NCBI GenBank assembly: GCA_046704745.1
Contig: JBJKRL010000043.1
Coordinates: 23,466 to 87,465, forward strand
Source of the DNA: CAWGGS01 sp046704745
Lineage (GTDB): Bacteria; Desulfobacterota; Desulfobulbia; Desulfobulbales; Desulfocapsaceae
Length of the DNA stretch: 64,000 nucleotides
Reading direction: 5' to 3'
Every line of letters begins with the position of its first letter. Within the stretch, counting starts at the first letter, position 1. A program made the translations under genes and the position numbers. The notes under the pieces are model-generated. The model saw nothing but the letters and a program-made list of their open reading frames with translations. It was not told the origin of the DNA and searched no databases. This document shows, one piece after another, positions 9,365 through 16,931 of this stretch.

Positions 9365-10432
9365 ATGACCATCTTTCAACCCGATTGCCTCCCCGTGCTT
9401 ATCGGCAGTCTGCCCATGGCCGACCACGCCGAAGCCGCCCGCCTCATTTTTGAAGCAACACCTGAAATCCCTCTCTGGCCGCAGCTGCCCGTCTATAAAG
9501 AGGAAGGCATGATGCTCCAGTTTCTTCCCGGCTTTCCCGGCAAAACTGAGGACCAGGACAAGGTCTATATTGATACCTCATCCGCGGATTTTGACAGCGC
9601 TGTCCTTGCCTTTTATGAAGAATATATGGCTGTTTGCGAGAACGGTTCAGATATTAACAGCTCCCGGTTCACCATGACCACCGACACGGCCAAGGGATTT
9701 TTTGCCTTTCTTGATCTTGCCGATCACGCAGAATCGGCTTTCAAGGCCTTAAAAGGTCAGATCACAGGTCCGATCACCTTTGCCACAACCGTCAAGGATG
9801 AGGCGGGACGGGCGATTTTCTATAACGACCAGCTCAAAGATATCTCTTTAAAATTACTAGCTTTAAAGGCTGGATGGCAGGTGCGGAAGATGGCTCAAAA
9901 ATGTGGAACAGTCCTTTTATTTCTCGACGAACCGGGTCTTGCCGGCTTTGGCTCATCTGCCTTCATCACCATCGGAGCCGAAGATATCAAGGCCTGTCTC
10001 AACGAGGTCTGTGCGGCCGTGCATGCCGAAAAAGGTCTGGCCGGCGTCCATGTCTGCGCCAACACTGAATGGCCGATTATCTTCGAGGCCGATGTGGATA
10101 TCATAAGCTGCGACACCTATTCCTATTTTGACAAGTTCCTCCTCTATCCCCAGCACCTGCTTGCCTTTGTCAACCGGGGCGGCATCCTGGCAAACGGCAT
10201 TATTCCCACCTTCCCGGAATTTATCGACCGGGAAACTACGGATTCGTTGATAATAAGGTGGCAGGAGCAAACCGAAAAACTCCAGGGCCTGGGTCTTGAC
10301 AGGAAAAAAATCTTTTCCCAGACCCTGATCACCCCCAGCTGTGGAACCGGCTCCATCAGCATGGAGCACACCTTAAAGGTTCTCCAGCTGACCAAAGAGG
10401 TATCTGCCGGGATACGGGCGATGAGACCCTAG
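9365..10432 (+). CDS. MetE C-terminal-domain-like (core-MetE) protein
   Basis: A 355-residue TIM-barrel protein related to the catalytic half of cobalamin-independent methionine synthase and to uroporphyrinogen decarboxylase. Candidate zinc ligands are His229 and Cys231 in HVCANTEW and Cys326 in PSCGTG. The segment that in MetE carries the Glu ligand reads IISCDTYSY here, so an Asp or Cys would replace Glu. The N-terminal MetE half is absent. Start ATG follows AAGGA. Its place after folA suggests folate- or corrinoid-linked methyl transfer, but methionine synthesis is inference. The stop TAG is followed by cccggat, like a family A end. Confidence 0.75.
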   Translation: MTIFQPDCLPVLIGSLPMADHAEAARLIFEATPEIPLWPQLPVYKEEGMMLQFLPGFPGKTEDQDKVYIDTSSADFDSAVLAFYEEYMAVCENGSDINSSRFTMTTDTAKGFFAFLDLADHAESAFKALKGQITGPITFATTVKDEAGRAIFYNDQLKDISLKLLALKAGWQVRKMAQKCGTVLLFLDEPGLAGFGSSAFITIGAEDIKACLNEVCAAVHAEKGLAGVHVCANTEWPIIFEADVDIISCDTYSYFDKFLLYPQHLLAFVNRGGILANGIIPTFPEFIDRETTDSLIIRWQEQTEKLQGLGLDRKKIFSQTLITPSCGTGSISMEHTLKVLQLTKEVSAGIRAMRP

Positions 10433-10447
10433 CCCGGATCATCCGCA

Positions 10448-11086
10448 ATGGCCTCAAAACGCTGGAAAAAAGCAGTGAGGATTCTTCTCTATTGCTGTTT
10501 TGCCGCCGTCCTGGCCACGGCCCTGAGCGTGCCGTTTTATTATCAGAGCGATACCCTCTGGTATAAAACAGGAGTTGGCAGGGTAATGCTCCTGGCCGGT
10601 CAGATGGCGGGCCTGCTCACCCTTGTCCTGTTGCTTGTACAGATCCTTCTCTCGCTGCGATTGGGTCTTCTGGCGAATCTTTTCGGTACCGCCAATCTGC
10701 TGCGCTGGCATCGGATAAACGGAATTATCGTTGCCTGTTCGGCAGCCTGTCATGCCCTTTTCGTCCTGGCCCCTGACGGAATCTTCAATCTGCCCTTTGG
10801 AAAACGCTACTGGCCGCAAATGATTGGAGAAGGTCTTTTCCTCATTATCATAACAACGGTCATTTCCTCTCATTTCAGGGCTGCATTGCGGCTTGAGTAT
10901 AAATTTTGGCGGTCCTTTCACAAGCCTTTGGGATATTTAATCCTTATAGTTGTTCCAATACACGTTCTCTTTGTAAGCGATTCCTTTAGAGGGGGAGTTC
11001 CAAGAGAAGTCCTGATCGCCGTTTTCACCGGCCTGGCTCTCTTGATAATCATAGTGAAAACATTCAGGTGGCGCACGAAATCGTAA
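10448..11086 (+). CDS. Ferric-reductase-like b-type heme membrane protein
   Basis: A 212-residue integral membrane protein with about six helices. It has the paired histidines of the ferric reductase-like transmembrane domain: LRWHRINGIIVACSAACHALF and FHKPLGYLILIVVPIHVLF, two His pairs spaced to hold two b hemes across the membrane. No flavin or NAD domain is attached, so it would depend on a partner. It starts 15 bases after the MetE-like gene and precedes a YceI protein. YceI family members bind isoprenoids and often sit beside cytochrome b561-like proteins, which supports a quinone-linked redox role. MsrQ is an alternative, but no msrP is nearby. Confidence 0.8.
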   Translation: MASKRWKKAVRILLYCCFAAVLATALSVPFYYQSDTLWYKTGVGRVMLLAGQMAGLLTLVLLLVQILLSLRLGLLANLFGTANLLRWHRINGIIVACSAACHALFVLAPDGIFNLPFGKRYWPQMIGEGLFLIIITTVISSHFRAALRLEYKFWRSFHKPLGYLILIVVPIHVLFVSDSFRGGVPREVLIAVFTGLALLIIIVKTFRWRTKS

Positions 11087-11114
11087 GACATGACATTCTT
11101 TCCAACCGCCGCCG

Positions 11115-11138
11115 CCTGAACTGATAAGAAATCCGGGG
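11115..11138 (-). repeat. Family A terminal-repeat fragment
   Basis: Reads cctgaactgataagaaatc and resembles the right end of the complete family A element (cctgaactgatgagaaatgc at 25549-25568). It is a solo end between the heme protein gene and yceI; the matching left end was not found next to it. Confidence 0.5.
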
Positions 11139-11177
11139 CAGAAGATAAACCATCAATTCAATTTCAAGGATGCTGCC

Positions 11178-11774
11178 ATGAAAAAACACATCGCCATCGT
11201 ACTATCACTGTTTTTACTGGTCATTTCCGCCCAAAATACCTTCGCGGCCGCCCGTGAGTGGAAAGTGGATCCCGACCACGCCAACATCTATTTCAGTACC
11301 CATCATATTTTTGCAACCATTCGAGGCCGTTTCCACGAATTTACCGCCCAGGTGAATTTTGACCCCAAGGACTTGAAAGACAGCCACTTCGCCTTTCGGA
11401 TCAAGGTGGACTCGGTCGATACCGGAGTCAGCAACCGGGACCGCGACCTGGTGTCGGCACACTTCTTTGACGCAGACAAATACCCGTTTATCACCTTTGA
11501 GTCGACGTCGGTCACCGATGCCGGCGGCGGAGTCTATAATCTGGCTGGAAAACTCACCATAAAAGGTAAAGTGCACGATCTGACGCTTCCGCTCACCCTC
11601 GAAGGCATCAAAGACCATCCGGCCGCGCATGGCAAGCAGGTCATAGGCTTTACCGGCGGCGTAACCCTTGATCGCCTGGCCCTGGGCGTCGGCGACGGCA
11701 GGTTGTATAAACTTGGAGTAGTCGGAAAAGAGGTGAAAGTTCTTGTCAGCTTCGAGGCTCTGAGTAATAAATAA
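11178..11774 (+). CDS. YceI-family periplasmic protein
   Basis: Secreted lipocalin-like beta-barrel that binds long isoprenoids. The 198-residue protein has a signal peptide (basic start MKKH, hydrophobic VLSLFLLVIS, cleavage near TFAA). It then shows the YceI pattern: REWKVDPDHANIYFSTHH, a central FDPKDL strand, FDADKYPFITFES, and the C-terminal VLVSFEA. Start ATG follows AAGGA. Upstream is a b-heme membrane protein, and a polyferredoxin converges downstream. I infer quinone or isoprenoid handling for a membrane redox step; this is not shown by the sequence. Confidence 0.92.
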   Translation: MKKHIAIVLSLFLLVISAQNTFAAAREWKVDPDHANIYFSTHHIFATIRGRFHEFTAQVNFDPKDLKDSHFAFRIKVDSVDTGVSNRDRDLVSAHFFDADKYPFITFESTSVTDAGGGVYNLAGKLTIKGKVHDLTLPLTLEGIKDHPAAHGKQVIGFTGGVTLDRLALGVGDGRLYKLGVVGKEVKVLVSFEALSNK

Positions 11775-11792
11775 AACCAGTGGAAGCCTCCC

Positions 11793-13145
11793 TCAAAAAT
11801 TGAGCAGCAGATACACACAAAAGACCGAACCGACCAGGAGCTGGACCAGCCTGTAGTGCGTAGTAGTTCCAGTCTCCTGGTTTCCCTTTTGCCCAAAGAG
11901 CCGGACGGCATAGAGACTGCCGAAACCGCCCAACAGAATCACCACCAGCGAAAGGATCTCAATGGTGTGAGGCGAGACAAAAAAACAATACCGCTCCAGA
12001 TCGAAGCCGAATTGGCTTCCGAAAACCGCAGGGAATCGGCCTGCCTCCGTCAGTAGGTATTTCAGACGGTACACGAGCTCACCGCTGAAGGCCAGTGGAA
12101 TCAGGATCGGGATCATGGGTGAGCCGACGGCACCACCTCCGTGCATTTTTTCAATCAAGCCATCGCCAATCTTTATAATTGCCAAAAAGAGCACATAGCA
12201 GAGCCCGAGAAGCAGGACAAAGGAGATCTCCTTTGAAGCCCAAAAGCCCTTTTCCGCCCCCAGGTACCATGAACTTTCCCTGACGTATCGCGCCCACTGG
12301 GAGCCGGCGAAAAAAGGAATGATGAAGGAGTAGGTAAGGTCATGGCTCTTGCCGGAAACAAGCTCGACAAAGGGGTTGCGCAGGAGAAGCCTTGGCGACT
12401 CATTCTGGCAGAGCAAAACACACCGGCCGCAGAGCAGACAGTCGAGGTTGTTTTTGATATTATGGGCACCCAGGTAAATCGGACAGCCATGCAGGTCCTC
12501 CCGGCCTCTTTTGCAGGCAAACTTCCCGCAGGTTCGGCAGGTATCGAGATCAGCCCGCAATTCCACCATGGACATGGTGGCGCCGGCCCCGATGATCTTT
12601 CCCAGCGGACAGACATACCGGCACCAGGCCTGCCCTTTATACAGAACGCCCATCAACGTGGCCCCGAACAGGATAGACAGAAGCAGAAAGGCGGTGCCCA
12701 TGGGCCAGTGCTTCATGTCGGTGACGGTCTCGGCCCAGATGATGCAGGCAAAGAGGAAGAGGGAGAGATCGACAAAATACTTGCGCAGGGCATGGGGCGG
12801 ATCGAGATTGAAGCTGAGGCCGAAACGCTGCAAAAGCCTGCCCACCCCCAAAAAAGGGCAGATGCCGCACCAGAATTTTCCCACGAAAAACCAGCTCAAA
12901 ACCACGCTCGACCACCAGATCCCCCAGGCCAGAAAAAGTGAGATATTGCGATTGGGGTCCTGCGGCCCGAAAAGACCAAGCAGGATCAGGCAGGTAAAGG
13001 TGATGTCCCCGAAGGTTCTGATTATGGCTAAGTTCCTGCGTTTCCGGAAAAATTTTCTGATAACCGGGAAAGCGGCAAAGAGATCGAGCCTCGCCTCCGG
13101 ATCATAGATAAACAGGATGCGGAGCAGGTCTTTGACTCTTTGCAT
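11793..13145 (-). CDS. NosR/NapH-like membrane polyferredoxin
   Basis: A 450-residue membrane protein with several helices and four cysteine clusters. Two cytoplasmic CxxxCP motifs follow helices, as in NapH and NosR (WCGICPFLG near residue 92 and WCRYVCPLG near residue 175). Then come CRTCGKFAC and, near residue 235, the CLLCGRCVLLC 4Fe-4S cluster. Helices continue to the C-terminus. Such proteins pass electrons from quinol across the membrane to periplasmic or cytoplasmic partners. No nos or nap structural genes are here, so its partner is unknown; the neighbouring b-heme protein and YceI are candidates. No clear ribosome site is seen before the ATG. Confidence 0.85.
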   Translation of the reverse strand: MQRVKDLLRILFIYDPEARLDLFAAFPVIRKFFRKRRNLAIIRTFGDITFTCLILLGLFGPQDPNRNISLFLAWGIWWSSVVLSWFFVGKFWCGICPFLGVGRLLQRFGLSFNLDPPHALRKYFVDLSLFLFACIIWAETVTDMKHWPMGTAFLLLSILFGATLMGVLYKGQAWCRYVCPLGKIIGAGATMSMVELRADLDTCRTCGKFACKRGREDLHGCPIYLGAHNIKNNLDCLLCGRCVLLCQNESPRLLLRNPFVELVSGKSHDLTYSFIIPFFAGSQWARYVRESSWYLGAEKGFWASKEISFVLLLGLCYVLFLAIIKIGDGLIEKMHGGGAVGSPMIPILIPLAFSGELVYRLKYLLTEAGRFPAVFGSQFGFDLERYCFFVSPHTIEILSLVVILLGGFGSLYAVRLFGQKGNQETGTTTHYRLVQLLVGSVFCVYLLLNF

Positions 13146-13232
13146 AATTCAAGAAAAAGAAACGGTATTGAGCGGCAAGGCCGTTACAGAAGAGCCCAAG
13201 GGCATGGGTATCAATGCCCGCTGCCTTGCCTG

Positions 13233-13736
13233 TTATCCGATATAGGAAAGAACAGCATGCTCAATCTCTCGTAATCGGAAAGAGGCGACTTCACTCATTC
13301 CCATCTTCTCGTGGGCGCGAAGGGATGCAGCATTGTCGCAACGGATGAAAAGGATGCCTTCGCGCCCCGGCAACAGACGCCTGAGTTCTGCAAACATGGC
13401 CTGCGCGATTCCCTTGCCGCGCTCAGCTTCATCTACACAGATGGGACCGTACACATAGGCATTTTCTGTTCCGGGATAGGCAGAAAGCATGGCGCTAATA
13501 ACAGGGATATCGGCATTCATCTTCCGATTGCAGGTCATGAGAAAGCCGACAACTCGGCCGTGGCGCCTGGCTACGATAAGCGGCATGTCGCCCATCATGG
13601 CCATGATCCGCTCCCGAGGCAGTTTGGCAGACAACCGACCGCCCTTTTCAACATGATTGGCAGACTGCAGAGCAAGGATGCCTTCGAGATCAGCCGCGTC
13701 CGCTTTCCCAATTTCCACTTTTGCTTTTTGTGTCAC
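13233..13736 (-). CDS. GNAT-family N-acetyltransferase
   Basis: A 167-residue GNAT protein. VCVDEAERGKGIAQAMFAEL is the acetyl-CoA-binding motif A (R/Q-x-x-G-x-G/A), followed by strand and helix pieces ending in RAHEKMGMSEVASF, a normal GNAT C-terminus. Start is GTG with AAAGGAAAG upstream. The acceptor is unknown. It is the last intact gene before the broken AlkD-like gene and IS200 element. Confidence 0.85.
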   Translation of the reverse strand: MTQKAKVEIGKADAADLEGILALQSANHVEKGGRLSAKLPRERIMAMMGDMPLIVARRHGRVVGFLMTCNRKMNADIPVISAMLSAYPGTENAYVYGPICVDEAERGKGIAQAMFAELRRLLPGREGILFIRCDNAASLRAHEKMGMSEVASFRLREIEHAVLSYIG

Positions 13737-13815
13737 AGCCCTTTCCTTTCCGGATTCTTTTGGAAATTATTATCATAAGCAAAAGAACGCATAAGTCAAT
13801 GTGTATGACGCACGC

Positions 13816-14083
13816 TTATTGCGGGATGTATTTGAGCGCCTCTTTGCAGGTAAAGGGTTTCATCCGGGCGCCGTAGGTCTGTACAAAGGTACTCACCCGG
13901 CCGGGATTGTGCTTGGAAAGCTCACGCAACCACCAGCCGATGGCCTTTTGGATGAACTTGTGGTCTTCGTCTCTTCGAATGCCTCAGCCTTCGAGTGCAA
14001 AATTTCAATTTTGAAGATGGAATCCTGACGGTACACGGCAAAGGAGACAAGGATCGAACTGTTCCTCTTCCTCAACGGCTCAT
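13816..14083 (-). pseudogene. DNA alkylation repair (AlkD-like) gene remnant
   Basis: Minus-strand C-terminal remnant of an AlkD-type HEAT-repeat DNA glycosylase. Reading down the strand, one frame gives LRKRNSSILVSFAVY. After a frame change near 13985 another gives DEDHKFIQKAIGWWLREL and continues to a natural stop at 13816 (KYIPQ). KAIGWxLRE is the conserved AlkD motif. The N-terminal half is missing and the break coincides with the left side of the IS200 element, so the gene is truncated and frameshifted. Family assignment rests on the one conserved motif and flanking pattern. Confidence 0.7.
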
Positions 14084-14089
14084 CCCAAA

Positions 14090-14657
14090 CTAAACAACCA
14101 CCGACTAGAAGTCGGTGGGTTTAAGATCGCGGACTGAAAGTCCAGCAATACCGGCCAAATGGCCGGTTTATTCGATATCAAATCTATCGTTGGGATCTTT
14201 TTCAAAGTGATGAGATAAGTACTCCTGAATCATCTCTTTTGTGAGTTCTCCGGATGTTACGCAAAAATAACCCCGAGCCCAAAAATGCCGACCCCAGTAT
14301 CGCTTCTTGACGTGCGGAAATTCTTCAAAAATCTTACGAGACACTCTTCCTTTTATTCTCCGCATTATTTCTGCAGGAGATATATTCGGTGGAGCGGAGA
14401 CCAAAATGTGCACATGGTCTTTACTAACAACGCCGCGCAGATTCTGGATCTCAAATCTTTCACAGGTCTGCCTTACAAGCTCACGCACACGCAAGGCGAG
14501 GTCTCCTTGGAGCATATGATATCGATATTTCGTGACCCACACAAAGTGATACTCGATCTTAAATTTTGTATGACTTCCATGACGATATTCCATGCCGAAG
14601 GAGTATAAAGCAACCGCTAGCAAAATGCTACCCGCCTAAAAGGCGGGGGTTTAAACC
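14090..14657 (-). mobile_element. IS200/IS605-type insertion sequence
   Basis: A complete-looking single-gene IS200/IS605 element. Both ends carry subterminal hairpins rather than inverted repeats: caccgac/gtcggtg at about 14099-14117 followed by ggtttaa, and cccgcc/ggcggg at about 14630-14647 followed by gggtttaaacc. A perfect ccggcc/ggccgg hairpin at 14151-14166 lies just past the transposase stop. It lies between an AlkD remnant and a DUF6624 remnant. Exact ends are estimated from the hairpins. Confidence 0.8.
14168..14593 (-). CDS. tnpA: IS200/IS605 family transposase TnpA (Y1 HUH)
   Basis: Single-strand transposase with the Y1_Tnp fold, 141 aa. The family opening IEYHFVWVTKYRYHML is present, the HUH metal motif is HVHILVSAPP, and the nucleophile tyrosine is likely in MIQEYLSHH. 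The open frame extends to 14623, but ATG at 14593 (MEYRHGSHTKF) gives the usual N-terminus. No premature stop is seen, so it may be active. No TnpB partner is present, so the element is IS200-like rather than IS605-like. Confidence 0.93.
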   Translation of the reverse strand: MEYRHGSHTKFKIEYHFVWVTKYRYHMLQGDLALRVRELVRQTCERFEIQNLRGVVSKDHVHILVSAPPNISPAEIMRRIKGRVSRKIFEEFPHVKKRYWGRHFWARGYFCVTSGELTKEMIQEYLSHHFEKDPNDRFDIE

Positions 14658-15068
14658 ATTTGCAGAAACAATTAAAGAAATCAAAAAATAAATGGTTGGC
14701 CGGGGAACGACCTAGTCGGTCCAAAAGGTGCCGAGGCGGCATGGTATATCACTCAACATTCTGTATTGGACACAGGGTTTATGAAATCTTGCCTCCCCCT
14801 CCTGCAAAATGCGGTTGAAAACAAACAAGCGGAAGGATGGCATTTGGCATTTCTGTTGGACAGAAAGTTGACAATGGATGGAAAACCTCAAAGATATGGT
14901 ACTCAATTCAAGGATGATGAAAAAGGGCAAGTTGTGCCATTTCCTATTGAAAATCCATCAATAGTTGACGATTTGAGGAAGAAACTTGGTCTTGAATACT
15001 TGGCACAAAGAATAAAAATTATGCAAAGGTTTCAAGACGAGACAGTGGAAAATAGGAAAAATGGCTAA
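14658..15068 (+). pseudogene. DUF6624-type protein, 5'-truncated and frameshifted
   Basis: The C-terminal part of a DUF6624-like protein. An open frame without a start codon from about 14676 reads NGWPGNDLVGPKGAEAAWYI and goes on through FMKSCLPLLQNAVE and GKPQRYGTQF to PIENPSIVDDLRKKLGLEYL, the conserved order of that family. Just upstream, after the IS200 right end, another frame gives AETIKEIKK, so a frameshift near 14690 is likely. The N-terminus is lost. A TTG at 14766 could start an internal product of 100 residues. The TAA stop lies inside the first bases of an attC-like palindrome, as in integron cassettes. Confidence 0.65.
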
Positions 15069-15134
15069 CAACCCCTTTGAGAGTTATTTTGGTTTCGCTG
15101 CGCTCCACCAAAACCCCTCAATTCATCGTCGGAC
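15063..15134 (+). repeat. attC-like imperfect palindrome
   Basis: A 72-base imperfect palindrome starting GGCTAAC (containing the upstream stop codon) and ending GTCGGAC, one base off the integron inverse core GTTRRRY. The inner arms ttttgg/ccaaaa flank a tttcgctgcgctcca loop, and outer arms ttgag/ctcaa also pair. Size, position at a stop codon and fold are as expected of an integron attC site, but the core matches are imperfect. Confidence 0.4.
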
Positions 15135-15178
15135 AGTACAATTAATTATCCAGATTAGCAAAGGAATGGAGGGTGTTA

Positions 15179-15403
15179 ATGCCATTTTGGAAACGCTATA
15201 TAATACCGATCATTTATTTTTCACTTTGTGAAATTTTATATATAGTTATGGAAGCTAGCTCAAACAAAGGTGACAATATAATTTGTGTTATTTCATCGCT
15301 GCTTTTGTTGGCTCTCATATGTCCAGCCTATCAAGTATCACACATCAGTGTTAGGGCGACACATTTCACAAGCCTATTTCCAACTACCAAAAAAACCAGA
15401 TAA
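15179..15403 (+). CDS. Small hypothetical membrane protein
   Basis: A 74-residue protein with two predicted membrane helices (YIIPIIYFSLCEILYIVM and ICVISSLLLLALICPAY) and a short basic tail. ATG at 15179 has GGAGGG six bases upstream, which supports translation; an in-frame GTG lies six bases earlier. It is AT-rich and directly follows an attC-like palindrome, so it could be a cassette gene. I do not recognise a family. It might also be a C-terminally truncated relic. Confidence 0.4.
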   Translation: MPFWKRYIIPIIYFSLCEILYIVMEASSNKGDNIICVISSLLLLALICPAYQVSHISVRATHFTSLFPTTKKTR

Positions 15404-15483
15404 ACTGATGATTTTCATGTTCTCGCATATGCAATCTGTAAAAGAGATTGACAATTTGCATAAACTCCTGATAACCTTTTTTC

Positions 15484-16653
15484 ATGATTGATCGAAATGT
15501 AAGAAAAACAATAGAAGACCTGCTTGAAGGATTTCCCATTGTTACGCTGACAGGACCGCGTCAATCAGGGAAGACTACCCTTGCCAGAGCCGTTTTCAAC
15601 AATCAACCATATGCTTCCCTGGAAGAACCGGATCTGAGACAAGCCGCCAATGAAGACCCTCGCTCCTTTCTTGCAAGATTTCCCAATGGTGCTGTCCTGG
15701 ATGAGGTACAGCGGTGTCCGGAAATTTTATCCTACCTTCAAACACTTGTAGATAAAGATGGCCGGATGGGTCTGTTTATCTTGACTGGATCACAGCAGTT
15801 CGGTCTTATGACCGGAATAACACAATCCCTTGCTGGACGAACAGCTTTTGTTGAACTCCTCCCTTTTTCTATACAAGAACTTGCCGCTGCCAACATGGTA
15901 CCGATCGACATCGATGCAATGTTGTTAAGCGGCTGCTATCCACCGATATATGACCGGGGTTTGACGCCTGCAGCTTGGTACAGTGCATATGTAACTGCGT
16001 ATGTGGAGCGGGATGTAAGGCAAATGTTAAAAATTCAGGATCTTGAAACCTTCCAGCGTTTTGTCAGACTATGCGCAGGTAGAACGGGGCAACTTCTGAA
16101 CTTATCTTCCCTGTCCGCCGAATGCGGTATCACACACAATACAGCAAAATCTTGGATATCTGTTATGGAGGCCAGCTATATAGTTTTTCTCTTACGCCCC
16201 CATCATAGTAATTTTAACAAGCGACTGGTTAAGATGCCCAAGTTGTATTTTTATGATGTTGGGTTGGTTTCATGGCTTCTTGGGATCCGAACAACCGAAC
16301 AAATGATTACTCATCCTTTACGAGGTAACATTTTTGAGACTTTCATTATTTCGGAGCTAATCAAATCGAAATTGAATCAAGGTGAGAAGCCTGATTTTTC
16401 GTTCTGGCGGGATAGCAACGGTAATGAAGTTGATCTTATTATAGAACTAGGAGCACATTTTTTTCCTGTTGAGATCAAGTCGGGCCGAACCCTGACAAAT
16501 GAATCTTATGCAGGACTGCGAAAATGGTGCTCACTTGCAGGGAAAAAAGCCGGAGCACCTGCGTTGATCTATGCTGGAGATGAATCTTATCAGCACAAGG
16601 TGATACATGTAATTGGGTGGAAAGAATGTGGCAATTTATCTGAAAAATACTAA
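15484..16653 (+). CDS. AAA+ ATPase with DUF4143 domain
   Basis: A 389-residue archaeal-type AAA ATPase. Walker A is GPRQSGKTTLAR (near residue 24), Walker B is GAVLDEVQRCPEIL, and sensor LTGSQQF follows. The DUF4143 part spans about residues 185-350, and the C-terminus has NEVDLIIELGAHFFPVEIKSG, a PD-(D/E)xK-like core with E-V-D and E-I-K. The biological role of this widespread family is unknown. It is complete at 389 residues. No SD precedes the ATG. Its stop lies in tactaac, loosely like an integron core site. Confidence 0.92.
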   Translation: MIDRNVRKTIEDLLEGFPIVTLTGPRQSGKTTLARAVFNNQPYASLEEPDLRQAANEDPRSFLARFPNGAVLDEVQRCPEILSYLQTLVDKDGRMGLFILTGSQQFGLMTGITQSLAGRTAFVELLPFSIQELAAANMVPIDIDAMLLSGCYPPIYDRGLTPAAWYSAYVTAYVERDVRQMLKIQDLETFQRFVRLCAGRTGQLLNLSSLSAECGITHNTAKSWISVMEASYIVFLLRPHHSNFNKRLVKMPKLYFYDVGLVSWLLGIRTTEQMITHPLRGNIFETFIISELIKSKLNQGEKPDFSFWRDSNGNEVDLIIELGAHFFPVEIKSGRTLTNESYAGLRKWCSLAGKKAGAPALIYAGDESYQHKVIHVIGWKECGNLSEKY

Positions 16654-16931
16654 CTGGAAATTCCGGGAGCAAAATAAAACATTCCTTTTCAACCAGAAAA
16701 TGCTCCGATATGATAAATGGGGACAGACCACGAATACGGCTTTCCCCAACAAAATAATTCACCGAGAAAAGCAGAAAAGCATCAGAAAAGCATGGGGGTC
16801 ACCCAATTTATTATCATGCCGCTGCAGAGGATAATGGAATGGGGGAATATGAGCGTCAGCAACTGTCCGGCAAACCCCATCAGGACACTGCCGCAACATT
16901 ACATTCTCGCTGATTTGGAGGTGGAGATCCC

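Noticed and set aside
13893..14075. Independent small gene on the minus strand
   Set aside because: Its first part fits as the out-of-frame upstream piece of the AlkD-like remnant, so it was merged into that pseudogene.
15488..16653. DUF4143 ATPase as part of a defence system
   Set aside because: No partner nuclease, methylase or recognised defence genes are adjacent; the family alone does not support it.
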